A DNA stretch of 36,639 bases from Colwellia piezophila ATCC BAA-637 (GCF_000378625.1 NZ_KB905180.1:2738-39376), one strand, 5' to 3'; positions 1 through 9,310 are shown, numbered from the stretch's first letter. The notes: a model not told the origin generated them from the sequence alone. Program-made: numbers and translations.

Positions 1-3000
1 TGGTCTTGGGTCAGCACGATTGGCGCTTGCCCTGAAACCGTTAAGGTATCACCTGCAACCGCGTCAGCTGGAATGCCGACTACTACGTTAACCGTCGTGC
101 GATTACCTAGCTCAACATTGCTTAATTGTTCGTTGTTATCGGTATCAGTTGTGATCGTTACCGTTGGTGCGCTTGTCGCATCAACATCGGAGCCAACCGC
201 AGTATTAGTACCTTCATCTGATTCATTACCGGCAATATCGGTAATGGTGGCAGTGACGGTAGCACCTGGTAATACCTCAACCGTCACGCCGTTGTTAATA
301 TCATCGGCCGTTAAAATAACGGTTTGTACTGATCCGCCATCAACTTGATAAGTCAGGCTATCACCTGCAACCGTACCTGTTGGAATAGTAATCGTTGCAG
401 TGATGGTGCCATCAACACCAACTTCCGCTTTGTTATAAAGGTTGTCGCTACCTGGTGATTCAAAGCTGACCGTCGGTATACCCGTTGCACTCGTATCAAT
501 TTTGGCACTGTCGGTGCCTTTGGCGGAGGTGTTACCTGCGATATCAGTGATGGTCGCATCAACGATTAACGCTGTACCCTCTGATGGCGCGGCTACCGTT
601 GTTAATATCTCACCGGCGATGATATCAGCTTCAGTCAACACGATACCTTGACCGTTTACGGTCAAGGTATCGCCCTCAACAGCGCCAGTATCTTTCAGGC
701 TGATGGTGACATTCACTTCACCCGCAAGCTCTGCATCACTAATGAATCCATCGTTATTGGCATCTTCTGTGATCACGACAGTTGGCGCACCTGCTGCACT
801 CGTATCGAGTTTGGCACTGTCGGTGCCTTTAACAGAGGTGTTACCTGCGACATCAGTGATGGTCGCATCAACGGTTAGCGTTTCACCCTCTACTGGTACT
901 GCTACGGTGGTTAAGACCTCACCGGCGGTGATATCAGCTTCTGTCAACACGATATCACTGCCGTTTACGGTCAAGGTATCACCCTCAACAGCGCCGGTGT
1001 CTTTCAGGCTGATGGTAACATTCACCTCACCGTCAAGCTCGGTGTCACTGATGAAAGCATCGTCATTGACATCTTCTGTGATTGTCACTGTTGGTGCTGC
1101 AGTTGGTGTGGTATCACCCACGGTAGCTGTTTTACTTGTTGTCGCTGATGTATTACCGGCACCATCAGTTAATGTTGCCGTGACTTCAATAGATTGACCA
1201 TCGTCTGGACGCTCATAATCAAAGCTCAGTTCTTTGCCATCAATTTGTGCTTGTGTCAGCACGATTGGTGTTTGTCCTGATATCGTTAAGGTATCACCCG
1301 CAACCGCGCCGGCAGGAATACCTACTACCACGTTTACTACCTGACTATCACCGAGCTCAACATTAGTTAGTTGTTCATTATTATCAGTGTCAGTTGTGAT
1401 GGTAACCGTTGGTGCATTTGGTAAAGCATCATTATCAATAATGCTCGATGTGCCAGTGGCTTTATTTTCACCGATATTGGCGTGAAGCGTGAAAGTTTCT
1501 GAGGCTTCAGAAATGCCGTCATCTATTGTATCAACGACAACACTTAACGCGGTAACACCAGCAGGAACAATGTAATTTCCATTGCCATCAGACTCTAAAT
1601 ATTGTGGATTCGATGCATCGCCATAAAAGACTTTAAGTGTTGATGCATCATAATCAGAGCCATCGGTTGCACTGCCATCTGCAAGTGACAAGTGAACAAG
1701 TACCAATGAATCAGATTTATCGCCAAGATCTTTACTGATATCTACGGTAAATACCGCTTGCTCACCTTCAGTGACTTCTGGAGCGCTAACTGTTAATTCG
1801 ATTGGGTAATCATTATCAAAAATTCGTAACGTACCCTGCCCATCGTTGATAACAGCATTGGTTGCATCAGAAAGATTTATTAGTGCAAATTCAGGGGAGT
1901 CTTCACTAATGAGATCATCAGTAATTACGATTGAAATTGTCGCCGTTGTTTCACCTGGCTGGAAAGTAACTGTGCCAGAAGTTTCTTCAAAATCATCGCC
2001 AAATTTAGCGGAAAGTTCAGTGGTACTGTAATTTACCGTAATTACTTCATCACTTGCTTCGCTCAGTGTTAGGGTAAAGACCGCATCGCCTTGCCCTTCA
2101 GTAACAAGCACGTAATCAATATCAATGGTTGGTAAGTCTGAAGCAACACTATCGTTATCTTCGATAGCAAAGAGTATTGTTTCATCATAAAAATCATCAC
2201 CTTTAATCTCAGCACGAAAGTACTCAGTTGGTTCAATAGTTACATCATCAAAAATAGGCACACGGATTTCAAGGCTACTATTTCCCGCTGCTAACTCAAA
2301 TCCGAATATTGGACGAGGAATGCTGCCCGTTGTATCAATGGCAACAACAGTCATTGCATGCCAAGTAGTACCGCCATCGTTTGAGTATTCAAGTGGTACC
2401 GTATAATCATCGGCATATTCAGCCACTTGAATAATGCCATTTTCTATCACCGCATCTTTGCCAAGAGCGGCTAACTCTTCTGAGATTTGAGTTGTTAACT
2501 GTTCACTCAGCAACTCACTGGTAAAATTAATCTGTAATTGGGTATTACTATCAAACGTTAATGAACTGTTTAGGGTAAATTGATTGAATCCTACATCTTC
2601 TTTTACATCGGCAATGTCTGCAGATAGGTGGGATTTATAGCTATCTAAAGTCTGCGATGTCACCTCTTTACTAACGGTCCAATCTTCAACACGGTAATCA
2701 ATAGCAAGGCCTTCTAGCGCTTTACCTGTTACCCCTTCATTAAGTTGGATCTCAAAGTTACCATCACCTAAATCAACCAGTGTACCTATGCTTTCAAAAT
2801 TAGCAGATAATTTAACGTTATCAACAACCAAGTTAGCTGTTATGACTTGTTGGCCAACAGCGCCCACTAAAAGATCATTGGTTGTAAAAGTAATAACACC
2901 GTCTGCTTCGGCAAAATGGTAATTGATCAATCCACCTGGCACATCAATAGTATCGACTTCACGTTGGTCAGCACTGTCAGGAGCTCTTTCACCCGCTAAC

Positions 3001-3956
3001 TCATCAATAGTTTGTGCAACGTGATCCATGGCGATCGTTTCAAAGGTATTTTCACCATTACCACTTTCGTCTTGCTCGGTGTCACGCGTGAATTCAATAC
3101 CCACAGAAGCTAATGCCTGTGAGATCATCTCTTTACCAGAGGTAGTGATATCTAACACTTCACCCGTTGTTGGGTCAATATAGCCGGTAAATGCATCCAG
3201 AATAGCTTGGCTGATGGTGATATTTGTCGCGTAAGAACTATCGTTATCGATTAAATCATCAGTACTTAATATACCATTTTCACTGCTACTATCAGATAAA
3301 TCATCATCTAATGCTTGCAGGAAAATAGCCATATTTTCAACATAGCTTGAGTTGCTATCAGAAAGTGAATTCCCTGCAATGTCTTGTAAAAAAAGAACAT
3401 CTCCATTAATGGCATCAGCACTAAATTGGCCAATAATGACATCACCAATGGTGAAGGTTATTGTATCGCCAGCATTATATTTAAACTCACCCGCGGTGCC
3501 TGTATCGCCGGTCTTACCGGTTAACCCTGATGAAGTAGTATATGTTACGCCGGAAACAAAATTATCGGTAAACTGAGCCGTTAATGTCGAATCTGTTGTG
3601 ACTGGGGTTACGTTCGAACTGAACGACTGTATATTGGTATCTTTTAAATCGTTAGTAATAAAATCAAGAGCAAAAGTGGCGGTTTCAAAATCAGAGCTTG
3701 CTAGTGTTTCACTAGCATCACGCGATACATCGACAAATACAGTACTACCACCATCATTTGCTTCACCAGCAGCTGTTTCAATATCCTCGATAGGGGTATC
3801 ATTTTCTTCAATTGCAGCTTGTATGGCTTCAATTTCAGCGAGCACTTCAGCATCATCAACATCAGCGATTTTTACAGCGAGGTCCGAATTGTTCGACTGT
3901 TCATTTATTAGGATTTTATCGTTATTAACTTTATCTTTAATGATTTTATCAGCCAT
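1..3956 (-). CDS. Giant LapA-type surface adhesin, N-terminal part (runs off left edge)
   Basis: The minus strand is open without a stop from an ATG at 3956 to the window edge (1318 codons plus 2 bases). The first ~80 residues form a LapA-like retention module: after an acidic helical stretch comes TAAG at residues 61-64, then GGSTVFVDVSRDASETLA. In this family the module holds the adhesin in its outer-membrane pore until a LapG-type protease cuts between the two alanines. Residues ~115-180 look like a domain common in marine surface proteins (GEFKYNAGDTITFTIGD, then an FLQALDDD motif). Calx-beta-like domains follow at about 510-605, 606-712 (ending FDND) and 713-840 (ending IIDND). Ig-like repeats of ~103 residues then run to the edge and share an AGNTS motif. 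The plus-strand open frames over this region are shadows. The RTX or type I secretion C-terminus is not in view. The family call is firm; host surface and binding partner are unknown. Confidence 0.9.
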   Translation of the reverse strand, partial: MADKIIKDKVNNDKILINEQSNNSDLAVKIADVDDAEVLAEIEAIQAAIEENDTPIEDIETAAGEANDGGSTVFVDVSRDASETLASSDFETATFALDFITNDLKDTNIQSFSSNVTPVTTDSTLTAQFTDNFVSGVTYTTSSGLTGKTGDTGTAGEFKYNAGDTITFTIGDVIIGQFSADAINGDVLFLQDIAGNSLSDSNSSYVENMAIFLQALDDDLSDSSSENGILSTDDLIDNDSSYATNITISQAILDAFTGYIDPTTGEVLDITTSGKEMISQALASVGIEFTRDTEQDESGNGENTFETIAMDHVAQTIDELAGERAPDSADQREVDTIDVPGGLINYHFAEADGVITFTTNDLLVGAVGQQVITANLVVDNVKLSANFESIGTLVDLGDGNFEIQLNEGVTGKALEGLAIDYRVEDWTVSKEVTSQTLDSYKSHLSADIADVKEDVGFNQFTLNSSLTFDSNTQLQINFTSELLSEQLTTQISEELAALGKDAVIENGIIQVAEYADDYTVPLEYSNDGGTTWHAMTVVAIDTTGSIPRPIFGFELAAGNSSLEIRVPIFDDVTIEPTEYFRAEIKGDDFYDETILFAIEDNDSVASDLPTIDIDYVLVTEGQGDAVFTLTLSEASDEVITVNYSTTELSAKFGDDFEETSGTVTFQPGETTATISIVITDDLISEDSPEFALINLSDATNAVINDGQGTLRIFDNDYPIELTVSAPEVTEGEQAVFTVDISKDLGDKSDSLVLVHLSLADGSATDGSDYDASTLKVFYGDASNPQYLESDGNGNYIVPAGVTALSVVVDTIDDGISEASETFTLHANIGENKATGTSSIIDNDALPNAPTVTITTDTDNNEQLTNVELGDSQVVNVVVGIPAGAVAGDTLTISGQTPIVLTQAQIDGKELSFDYERPDDGQSIEVTATLTDGAGNTSATTSKTATVGDTTPTAAPTVTITEDVNDDAFISDTELDGEVNVTISLKDTGAVEGDTLTVNGSDIVLTEADITAGEVLTTVAVPVEGETLTVDATITDVAGNTSVKGTDSAKLDTSAAGAPTVVITEDANNDGFISDAELAGEVNVTISLKDTGAVEGDTLTVNGQGIVLTEADIIAGEILTTVAAPSEGTALIVDATITDIAGNTSAKGTDSAKIDTSATGIPTVSFESPGSDNLYNKAEVGVDGTITATITIPTGTVAGDSLTYQVDGGSVQTVILTADDINNGVTVEVLPGATVTATITDIAGNESDEGTNTAVGSDVDATSAPTVTITTDTDNNEQLSNVELGNRTTVNVVVGIPADAVAGDTLTVSGQAPIVLTQD
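503..1130. repeat. 309-bp direct DNA repeat inside the adhesin gene
   Basis: Two neighbouring Ig-like units are nearly identical at DNA level. For example, tttggcactgtcggtgcctt occurs at about 501 and again at about 810, a spacing of 309 bp or exactly 103 codons. Both units encode the VTISLKDTGAVEGDTLTVNG and KGTDSAK blocks. Such in-frame repeats can expand or contract by recombination without breaking the gene. Confidence 0.8.
3765..3776 (-). other. Predicted LapG-type di-alanine cleavage site (TAAG)
   Basis: Codons 61-64 of the adhesin read Thr-Ala-Ala-Gly, followed within a few residues by GlyGlySerThrValPheVal. That arrangement matches retention modules cut by periplasmic LapG cysteine proteases. 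Cleavage would release the adhesin from the cell. The motif is seen directly; cleavage is inferred. Confidence 0.7.
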
Positions 3957-4261
3957 GATTCCACTCTTTTTTCGATTATTGTAATTCCATCAACAAATTC
4001 ATTGTAGATAAAACGCATATTCTCGCGATATTAATGTATTTACACATTTATTACAATATTTCGCATAAAATCACAATCAAGAAAGAATGAGTTTAACCTA
4101 TATTTTACTAAAGAAAATTACTTGCCTCACCCACAACACCGACACCACTGCCATTTATCATTCCCCGAAGAGAGACAGCTAATTTTCACTTTACGTAATA
4201 GTACCTTTACTAGATAAATTTCAGCTATTGCTGAATAAAAGGGCTAAAAGTGTTTACGCCA
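3957..4261. other. AT-rich upstream region of the adhesin gene
   Basis: This stretch lies between the adhesin start and the terminator of the small upstream gene. It is AT-rich and must hold the adhesin promoter, but I could not pick a convincing -35/-10 pair. A weak AAGAGTGGA ribosome-binding stretch sits just before the adhesin ATG on the minus strand. No gene was seen. Confidence 0.4.
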
Positions 4262-4302
4262 AAATGAAAAAAGCCCCGGTACTGAATCAGTAACGGAGCT
4301 TG
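4262..4302 (-). terminator. Rho-independent terminator after the 45-codon gene
   Basis: Read on the minus strand, an imperfect hairpin (AAGCTCCGTTACT pairing with AGTACCGGGGCTT, two mismatches) is followed by TTTTTT. It lies ~35 bp beyond the stop codon of the small gene and separates it from the adhesin gene. Confidence 0.65.
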
Positions 4303-4336
4303 AATTTCCATAGCAATTAAATAAATAGCGAGTTAG

Positions 4337-4474
4337 CTAATCATCAGATTGCGTTATTTCTACATCCATGTGGTCAGCGACTGAGTTACTACTCAGCATT
4401 GCACCAACTGCCATGATTAATACTGCAAACATCACGGTTGTTAATTTAAACCCTTTTGAGGATGAATTATTCAT
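4337..4474 (-). CDS. 45-residue putative membrane or exported peptide
   Basis: A short open frame has its own AAAGG ribosome-binding stretch ~6 bases before the ATG and its own terminator downstream. The product begins MNNSSSKGFKLTTVMFAVLI: a short basic N-terminus, then a ~20-residue hydrophobic segment (about residues 11-30) and an acidic tail ending TQSDD. It could be a single-span membrane peptide or a small exported protein, since the SSNSVA region could be a cleavage site. It lies between the sensor gene and the adhesin on the same strand. Its own terminator argues that it is a separate transcript or the end of the sensor transcript. I recognise no family. The support is structural: start signal, hydrophobic profile and terminator. 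Confidence 0.55.
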   Translation of the reverse strand: MNNSSSKGFKLTTVMFAVLIMAVGAMLSSNSVADHMDVEITQSDD

Positions 4475-4598
4475 ATTGTACCTTTGTCACAACCTGCTTG
4501 ATTTATTATTAATTTGTACTATTTATGAGCAGGCACAATGACAGTAATGCATTATTTTTTTATTTACAAGTGCTTTTTTAATTAAGGAAACAATTAAA

Positions 4599-6947
4599 TT
4601 AATCAACTATATCAAATATTAACCCTTGCTGAACTTCTTGCTGTTCAATTGATGAAATACTTACCCTAATAGATGCGTTTAAAACACCGGTGCCAGAACT
4701 TAATGTTGCGAAACTAGTATTGCCTCCTAACAACTGGCTGTATTTAATCGCCATTGCCATTGCTGTACTATTAGCGATAAATTCGTTGCTAGCCTGTTGA
4801 GGGTCCCCCTGGCTATATTGATTGGTTATAACAATATTTTGCGGCAACAAGGTGAAAAATAAGCTAGCGCCTGAGTCCTGGTGTTTATGTAGTTTGATAG
4901 CTAACCGTAACGCATTGGTCTTCAATAAATCGTGAGCACTTTCTATCAAAGCATGCAGTAATTTTTGTATATAAAGCTCATCGCTATTGAGGTAATGAGG
5001 CACACTGTCATCGGTGAGGAAAAACACCGACTTATCTTCATAGGCATTACTGGCTTTAAGTACTAATTCAATACGCTGTAAAAATCCATAAAAATCAAAA
5101 CAATCTTCTTTGGCTACAACTTTTCCAGCTTCAATATCAGATAGATCCATCATAGTATCGAGTAATAAAGTCACATTACTCCCCGCATGGCCTATGCCCA
5201 TGACTTCCTTATTGTTCATGCCTTTGTTCTGTAACTGTTCAACAAACGCTTTTATCGCCAGTAACGGTAAGCGTAATTCTTTATTTAAGGTCTGTAAAAA
5301 GTAACTTTTAGCGATATTTTTTTTCTCTGAAATTTCTTTGGCTAAAATAAGTGCCCTAGTTTTGCTATCAACTTGCTGGCTTAGCTCACTTGAATAGGCT
5401 GCCATCATCAATACCAACATTTGAAATAATACCGCGCCTAATGTTACACCAATAATAACCGCCCAAGCTTGCCAACTTTTTGGTTGACTAAACCAAGGCT
5501 CTTTTTCAGCCATAGTAACTTGCCAAACCCGTGAAAAAACAGGAAATGAAATGGTTTGGGAATAGCGATTAACCTTAGGTATTGCCTGTCCAAACAATAT
5601 TGAGGGTTCACTGTTGGTTATGTCTTGAATAAAAACATTAACATCTTTGACATCTTCTGTAGCAAGATGTTGTAAGAAGCGATCAAGTTGCACTACCACG
5701 ACCACAAAACCTAATAGCTTTTCTTTTTTAGTCGGTGTTATCTTATTTTCTGCAACATATTGATTAGCGCCACTACTACCCGATGGAACGAAAACAGCAT
5801 AACTAAATAATATACCCGCTTTGGCCGTATTATCCTGCACCAACGTAATCGGTGCACTCGCAATGACTTGCTGACTATCAACAACCTCCTGCATAGGTAA
5901 TACATGCTTAGGATTACTATAAACATCTAAACCTAAAGCAGCCTGATTACCGTATTTTGGATAGATATAATACAAAGGGGCATATTGATTACGAGGCCCA
6001 GCAAGCGCCATTTCGCCATTCATTAAGCGCTCTTTAATTTGAAATTTTTGTTGTAGAACTTTGGAGCCCCTTTGCTCAAATTTTTTGCGCTGAGCAAAGG
6101 GGACAATGGGAGCCCACTCTAACGCCCTGACACTCGAAGGTGTTTTAAAAGTATTTTCACTGAATATGTTGAACTCTGCTAATGAGATATTATTACTGGC
6201 TTTAAAAAAAGCCGAAAGGCTATTAATTTGGTTCACTACCGCGGAAATTTCAGCAAGAATCAACCGTTGTATTTCAATTTTTGACTGCTCAAATTTAACT
6301 TGTCTCGCATGCTGCTGTTCGTACTGAGCCGTTTGAAGTAATAGTAGAATAGCAAAGACACCTAAGACTGAAGTACAGCCGACAAATAAGCGTTTAGTTA
6401 ATTTAAGCTGTTCCGCATTTTTCACCAGTAATAATAACGGAATAAAAAACACCGCCACTAACATGCTCGCCGACCAAGTATTAATAAAGGTATAGAAAAA
6501 AGTGCCTTGCATTACTTGATTATCAAGCATAGCTAACACTAATGCTGCGCTAGCAGAAACAAGACTCGCGATAGGGCCAATACGTAATAAAAAGAAGAAT
6601 AAGTACTTTCTTGAAATTAACCACGTCTTATTGTGAATAAAACTAAAAACCAGCTGTTTAGTCCAAAATCCTTGTAAAATAATGGCTAAAATAGCAATAG
6701 TCATCACCGCTAAATCAACTTCAAGTTGAAAGTAACTACCCAGGCTATACGCCAAGAATGGGCTAACCAAGAGTAACGCTATGAGTGGCGTAATACCCCA
6801 CATCAATATTAAACCACTGGCAATTGCTGCCGTAGGGCCAACAAAACTCACTACAGACTGAGGCTCAATCAGCCATGTTGTGCCAAAAAAAATCGCAATG
6901 TAGATAATGGCCGAAATAAAAAAACGCGCTAAGTGGGGTTGTATCAT
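4599..6947 (-). CDS. MASE1-CHASE sensor protein with degenerate histidine-kinase core
   Basis: This 782-residue inner-membrane protein starts with a MASE1-like block of about eight membrane segments (residues ~8-215). A periplasmic CHASE-like sensing domain follows (about 235-490; motif SVRALEWAPIVPFAQR), then one more membrane segment (~495-515) and a cytoplasmic region shaped like a HisKA/HATPase kinase. The H-box, usually SHELRTPL, reads NKELRLPL here with Lys556 in place of the phosphoacceptor His. The ATP-lid DxGxG motif is not recognisable and the N-box asparagine is missing. The final HATPase strand region (LLGGNTSFATLSSGTG) is still alignable. The protein is full length with no frameshift, so it probably works as a non-catalytic sensor or partner rather than being a pseudogene. 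The start lacks a strong ribosome-binding site. Its ligand and partner are unknown. It lies upstream of the adhesin on the same strand. Confidence 0.8.
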   Translation of the reverse strand: MIQPHLARFFISAIIYIAIFFGTTWLIEPQSVVSFVGPTAAIASGLILMWGITPLIALLLVSPFLAYSLGSYFQLEVDLAVMTIAILAIILQGFWTKQLVFSFIHNKTWLISRKYLFFFLLRIGPIASLVSASAALVLAMLDNQVMQGTFFYTFINTWSASMLVAVFFIPLLLLVKNAEQLKLTKRLFVGCTSVLGVFAILLLLQTAQYEQQHARQVKFEQSKIEIQRLILAEISAVVNQINSLSAFFKASNNISLAEFNIFSENTFKTPSSVRALEWAPIVPFAQRKKFEQRGSKVLQQKFQIKERLMNGEMALAGPRNQYAPLYYIYPKYGNQAALGLDVYSNPKHVLPMQEVVDSQQVIASAPITLVQDNTAKAGILFSYAVFVPSGSSGANQYVAENKITPTKKEKLLGFVVVVVQLDRFLQHLATEDVKDVNVFIQDITNSEPSILFGQAIPKVNRYSQTISFPVFSRVWQVTMAEKEPWFSQPKSWQAWAVIIGVTLGAVLFQMLVLMMAAYSSELSQQVDSKTRALILAKEISEKKNIAKSYFLQTLNKELRLPLLAIKAFVEQLQNKGMNNKEVMGIGHAGSNVTLLLDTMMDLSDIEAGKVVAKEDCFDFYGFLQRIELVLKASNAYEDKSVFFLTDDSVPHYLNSDELYIQKLLHALIESAHDLLKTNALRLAIKLHKHQDSGASLFFTLLPQNIVITNQYSQGDPQQASNEFIANSTAMAMAIKYSQLLGGNTSFATLSSGTGVLNASIRVSISSIEQQEVQQGLIFDIVD

Positions 6948-7153
6948 AGAGTATTATTCAAGAGTGGTAGAGTTAGTCCGTTAGGTAAAAATTTATGCAC
7001 TTTTCAACCGATACTAGCACTATATTATGCTAATAATTAACCACTTCACAAAATAATATAAAGAATTGCACAATTTAATTTGCGCTGTGTGCTTGGGTAA
7101 GCGAAAATACGCACAATTTTTATTCTTTCAAGACTATCAGATCAGGAGCTATT
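6948..7153. promoter_or_regulatory. Divergent promoter region between sensor gene and tkt
   Basis: A 206-bp AT-rich gap separates the divergent starts of the sensor gene and tkt, so promoters in both directions must lie here. A TATTATGCTAATAA stretch near 7023 is AT-rich enough for a -10 element, but no matching -35 is clear. The tkt ribosome-binding site AGGAG is at 7145-7149. Confidence 0.4.
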
Positions 7154-9142
7154 ATGTCATCGCGTCAAGAGCTAGCAAATGCTATCCGTGTATTAAGTAT
7201 GGATGCCGTACAAAAAGCAAAATCAGGACACCCTGGAGCCCCTATGGGGATGGCAGATATTGCCGAAGTATTATGGCGTGATTTTTTAAAGCACAATCCT
7301 GCTGATCCTAACTGGGTTGACCGCGATCGTTTTATTTTATCCAATGGCCATGGTTCAATGCTGATTTATTCATTATTGCATTTGTCAGGTTATGATTTAT
7401 CAATCGATGATTTAAAAAACTTCCGTCAATTACATTCAAAAACTCCAGGTCACCCGGAATACGGTTACACACCCGGCGTTGAAACAACCACAGGTCCATT
7501 AGGCGCAGGTATTGCTAATGCTGTTGGTATGGCCATTGCTGAAAAAACCTTAGCAGCACAATTTAACCGTGCAGATCACGATATTGTTGACCATTTCACT
7601 TATTGCTTCTTAGGCGATGGTTGTTTAATGGAAGGACTCTCTCATGAGTCTTGTTCTCTTGCCGGTACGTTAGGCTTAGGAAAACTAATTGCCTTTTGGG
7701 ATGACAATGGCATTTCAATTGATGGTGAAGTTGAAGGTTGGTTTACTGATAATACCCCTGCTCGTTTTGAAGCATACGGTTGGCATGTTGTTTGTGTTGA
7801 TGGTCATGATCCACAAGCGATCACTAATGCCATTGAACAAGCAAAATTAGTGACTGATAAGCCAAGCATGATTTGTTGTAAAACTATCATCGGTTTTGGT
7901 TCACCAAATAAATCAGGTACTCATAATTGTCATGGCGCACCATTAGGTGATGAAGAAATTGCCGCAACACGTGAGTTTTTAAACTGGTCACATGAACCTT
8001 TTGATATTCCAAGTGACATTTACGCGCAATGGGATAGAAAAGAAAAAGGTCAAGCAAGCCAAGTTAGCTGGAATGAAAAATTTGCTGCTTACCAAGCTGC
8101 ATACCCTGAACTGGCTAGCGAATATGAACGTCGTGTTATTAAAGGTGAATTACCCGCAGAATTTGAAGAGAAAGCCAATGCTTTTATTCAACAATGTCAC
8201 GAGAGCAGTGAAAATATTGCCACGCGTAAAGCCTCTCAAAATGCTATTGAAGCCTTTGGTAACGTATTACCAGAAATGCTCGGTGGCTCAGCTGATTTAG
8301 CCGGCTCTAACCTGACTTTATGGTCTGGCTCTAAGGGTATTGAAAAAGACCCCGCTGGCAACTACATTTTCTACGGCGTACGTGAATTTGGTATGAGTAG
8401 TATTATGAACGGTATTTCATTGCACGGCGGCTTTATTAATTACGGTGCTACTTTCATGATGTTTATGGAATACGCACGTAATGCGATACGTATGTCAGCA
8501 TTAATGGGCATTCAAAACATTTTTGTTTATACCCATGACTCTATTGGTCAAGGTGAAGATGGTCCAACGCATCAACCTATTGAGCAATTAACTAACTTAA
8601 GAACTACGCCAAACTTAACAACATGGCGCCCATGTGATGCAACTGAGTCTGCGGTTGCTTGGAAAGCTGCGGTGCAAAGTCAAAAATCGCCAACCGCTTT
8701 AATATTTTCACGCCAAGGTTTACCGGCAATGACTCGTACCCAAGAGCAAGTAAGTGCTATTGAAAAAGGTGCTTATGTACTGGTTGACTGTGCTGGCACA
8801 CCTGATGTTATTTTAATGGCAACAGGCTCTGAAGTTGCTTTAGCAGTTAACGCCGCAACAGCATTAACTGAGCAAGGTAAAAAAGTACGAGTTGTTTCTA
8901 TGCCTTCAACGAATGTTTTTGATAAGCAAAGCAGCGACTACAAAGAGTCAATCTTACCTATGAGCGTAACTAAACGTGTTGCTATTGAAGCGGCACATGT
9001 TGATTTTTGGGCTAAGTATGTCGGCCTTAGTGGTGCAGTTGTAGGTATGACTACATTTGGTGAGTCAGCTCCAGGCAATGTATTACTTGAGCACTTTGGC
9101 TTTACCGTAGACAACGTTGTAAACACGGTAAACCAGCTATAA
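7154..9142 (+). CDS. tkt: Transketolase
   Basis: A thiamine-diphosphate enzyme of the non-oxidative pentose phosphate pathway. It moves two-carbon units between ketose and aldose phosphates (xylulose-5-P with ribose-5-P or erythrose-4-P). The 662-residue length is normal for bacterial TktA. Visible motifs are SGHPGAPMG (24-32, with His26), the ThDP/metal motif GDGCLMEGLSHE (154-165), DDNGISIDG (183-191), and the pyrimidine-domain stretch with THDSIGQGEDGPTHQP. The start follows AGGAG at 7145-7149 with good spacing. It heads a cluster with epd, pgk and fba. Erythrose-4-phosphate made by this enzyme is the substrate of the next gene's product. The identification is secure. Confidence 0.97.
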   Translation: MSSRQELANAIRVLSMDAVQKAKSGHPGAPMGMADIAEVLWRDFLKHNPADPNWVDRDRFILSNGHGSMLIYSLLHLSGYDLSIDDLKNFRQLHSKTPGHPEYGYTPGVETTTGPLGAGIANAVGMAIAEKTLAAQFNRADHDIVDHFTYCFLGDGCLMEGLSHESCSLAGTLGLGKLIAFWDDNGISIDGEVEGWFTDNTPARFEAYGWHVVCVDGHDPQAITNAIEQAKLVTDKPSMICCKTIIGFGSPNKSGTHNCHGAPLGDEEIAATREFLNWSHEPFDIPSDIYAQWDRKEKGQASQVSWNEKFAAYQAAYPELASEYERRVIKGELPAEFEEKANAFIQQCHESSENIATRKASQNAIEAFGNVLPEMLGGSADLAGSNLTLWSGSKGIEKDPAGNYIFYGVREFGMSSIMNGISLHGGFINYGATFMMFMEYARNAIRMSALMGIQNIFVYTHDSIGQGEDGPTHQPIEQLTNLRTTPNLTTWRPCDATESAVAWKAAVQSQKSPTALIFSRQGLPAMTRTQEQVSAIEKGAYVLVDCAGTPDVILMATGSEVALAVNAATALTEQGKKVRVVSMPSTNVFDKQSSDYKESILPMSVTKRVAIEAAHVDFWAKYVGLSGAVVGMTTFGESAPGNVLLEHFGFTVDNVVNTVNQL

Positions 9143-9158
9143 CCTAGTAAACGAAAAC

Positions 9159-9190
9159 TGCCATAAGTATTATTGACGGTACTTATGGCA
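9159..9190 (+). terminator. Perfect 11-bp hairpin after tkt
   Basis: TGCCATAAGTA (9159-9169) pairs perfectly with TACTTATGGCA (9180-9190) around a 10-base loop, 17 bp after the tkt stop. Only TAAATTT follows, so it is a weak intrinsic terminator or a 3'-end protecting stem. Confidence 0.5.
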
Positions 9191-9296
9191 TAAATTTCAA
9201 CTATAAGCAGTTATCACATAAGCTAGTGCTTTCTATTATATTAGAGCAACCTCTAAAGTTACCATTTCACTAAAGCTACTGTTAACCTAGGTCATC

Positions 9297-9310
9297 CGAT
9301 AACGTTATCG
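9297..9310. promoter_or_regulatory. 14-bp perfect palindrome upstream of epd
   Basis: CGATAACGTTATCG is fully self-complementary and lies 67 bp before the epd start. Its AACGTT core with a central CG resembles LacI-family operators. It is a candidate operator for epd and possibly downstream genes; the regulator is not identified. Confidence 0.45.

Noticed and set aside
73..1197. Several plus-strand open frames rich in Val/Ser/Thr
   Set aside because: They are mirror images of the repetitive adhesin, which is continuously open on the minus strand and has domain-like protein sequence.
3352..3984. Two plus-strand open frames near the adhesin start
   Set aside because: Antisense shadows over the retention module; no ribosome-binding sites or recognisable protein features.
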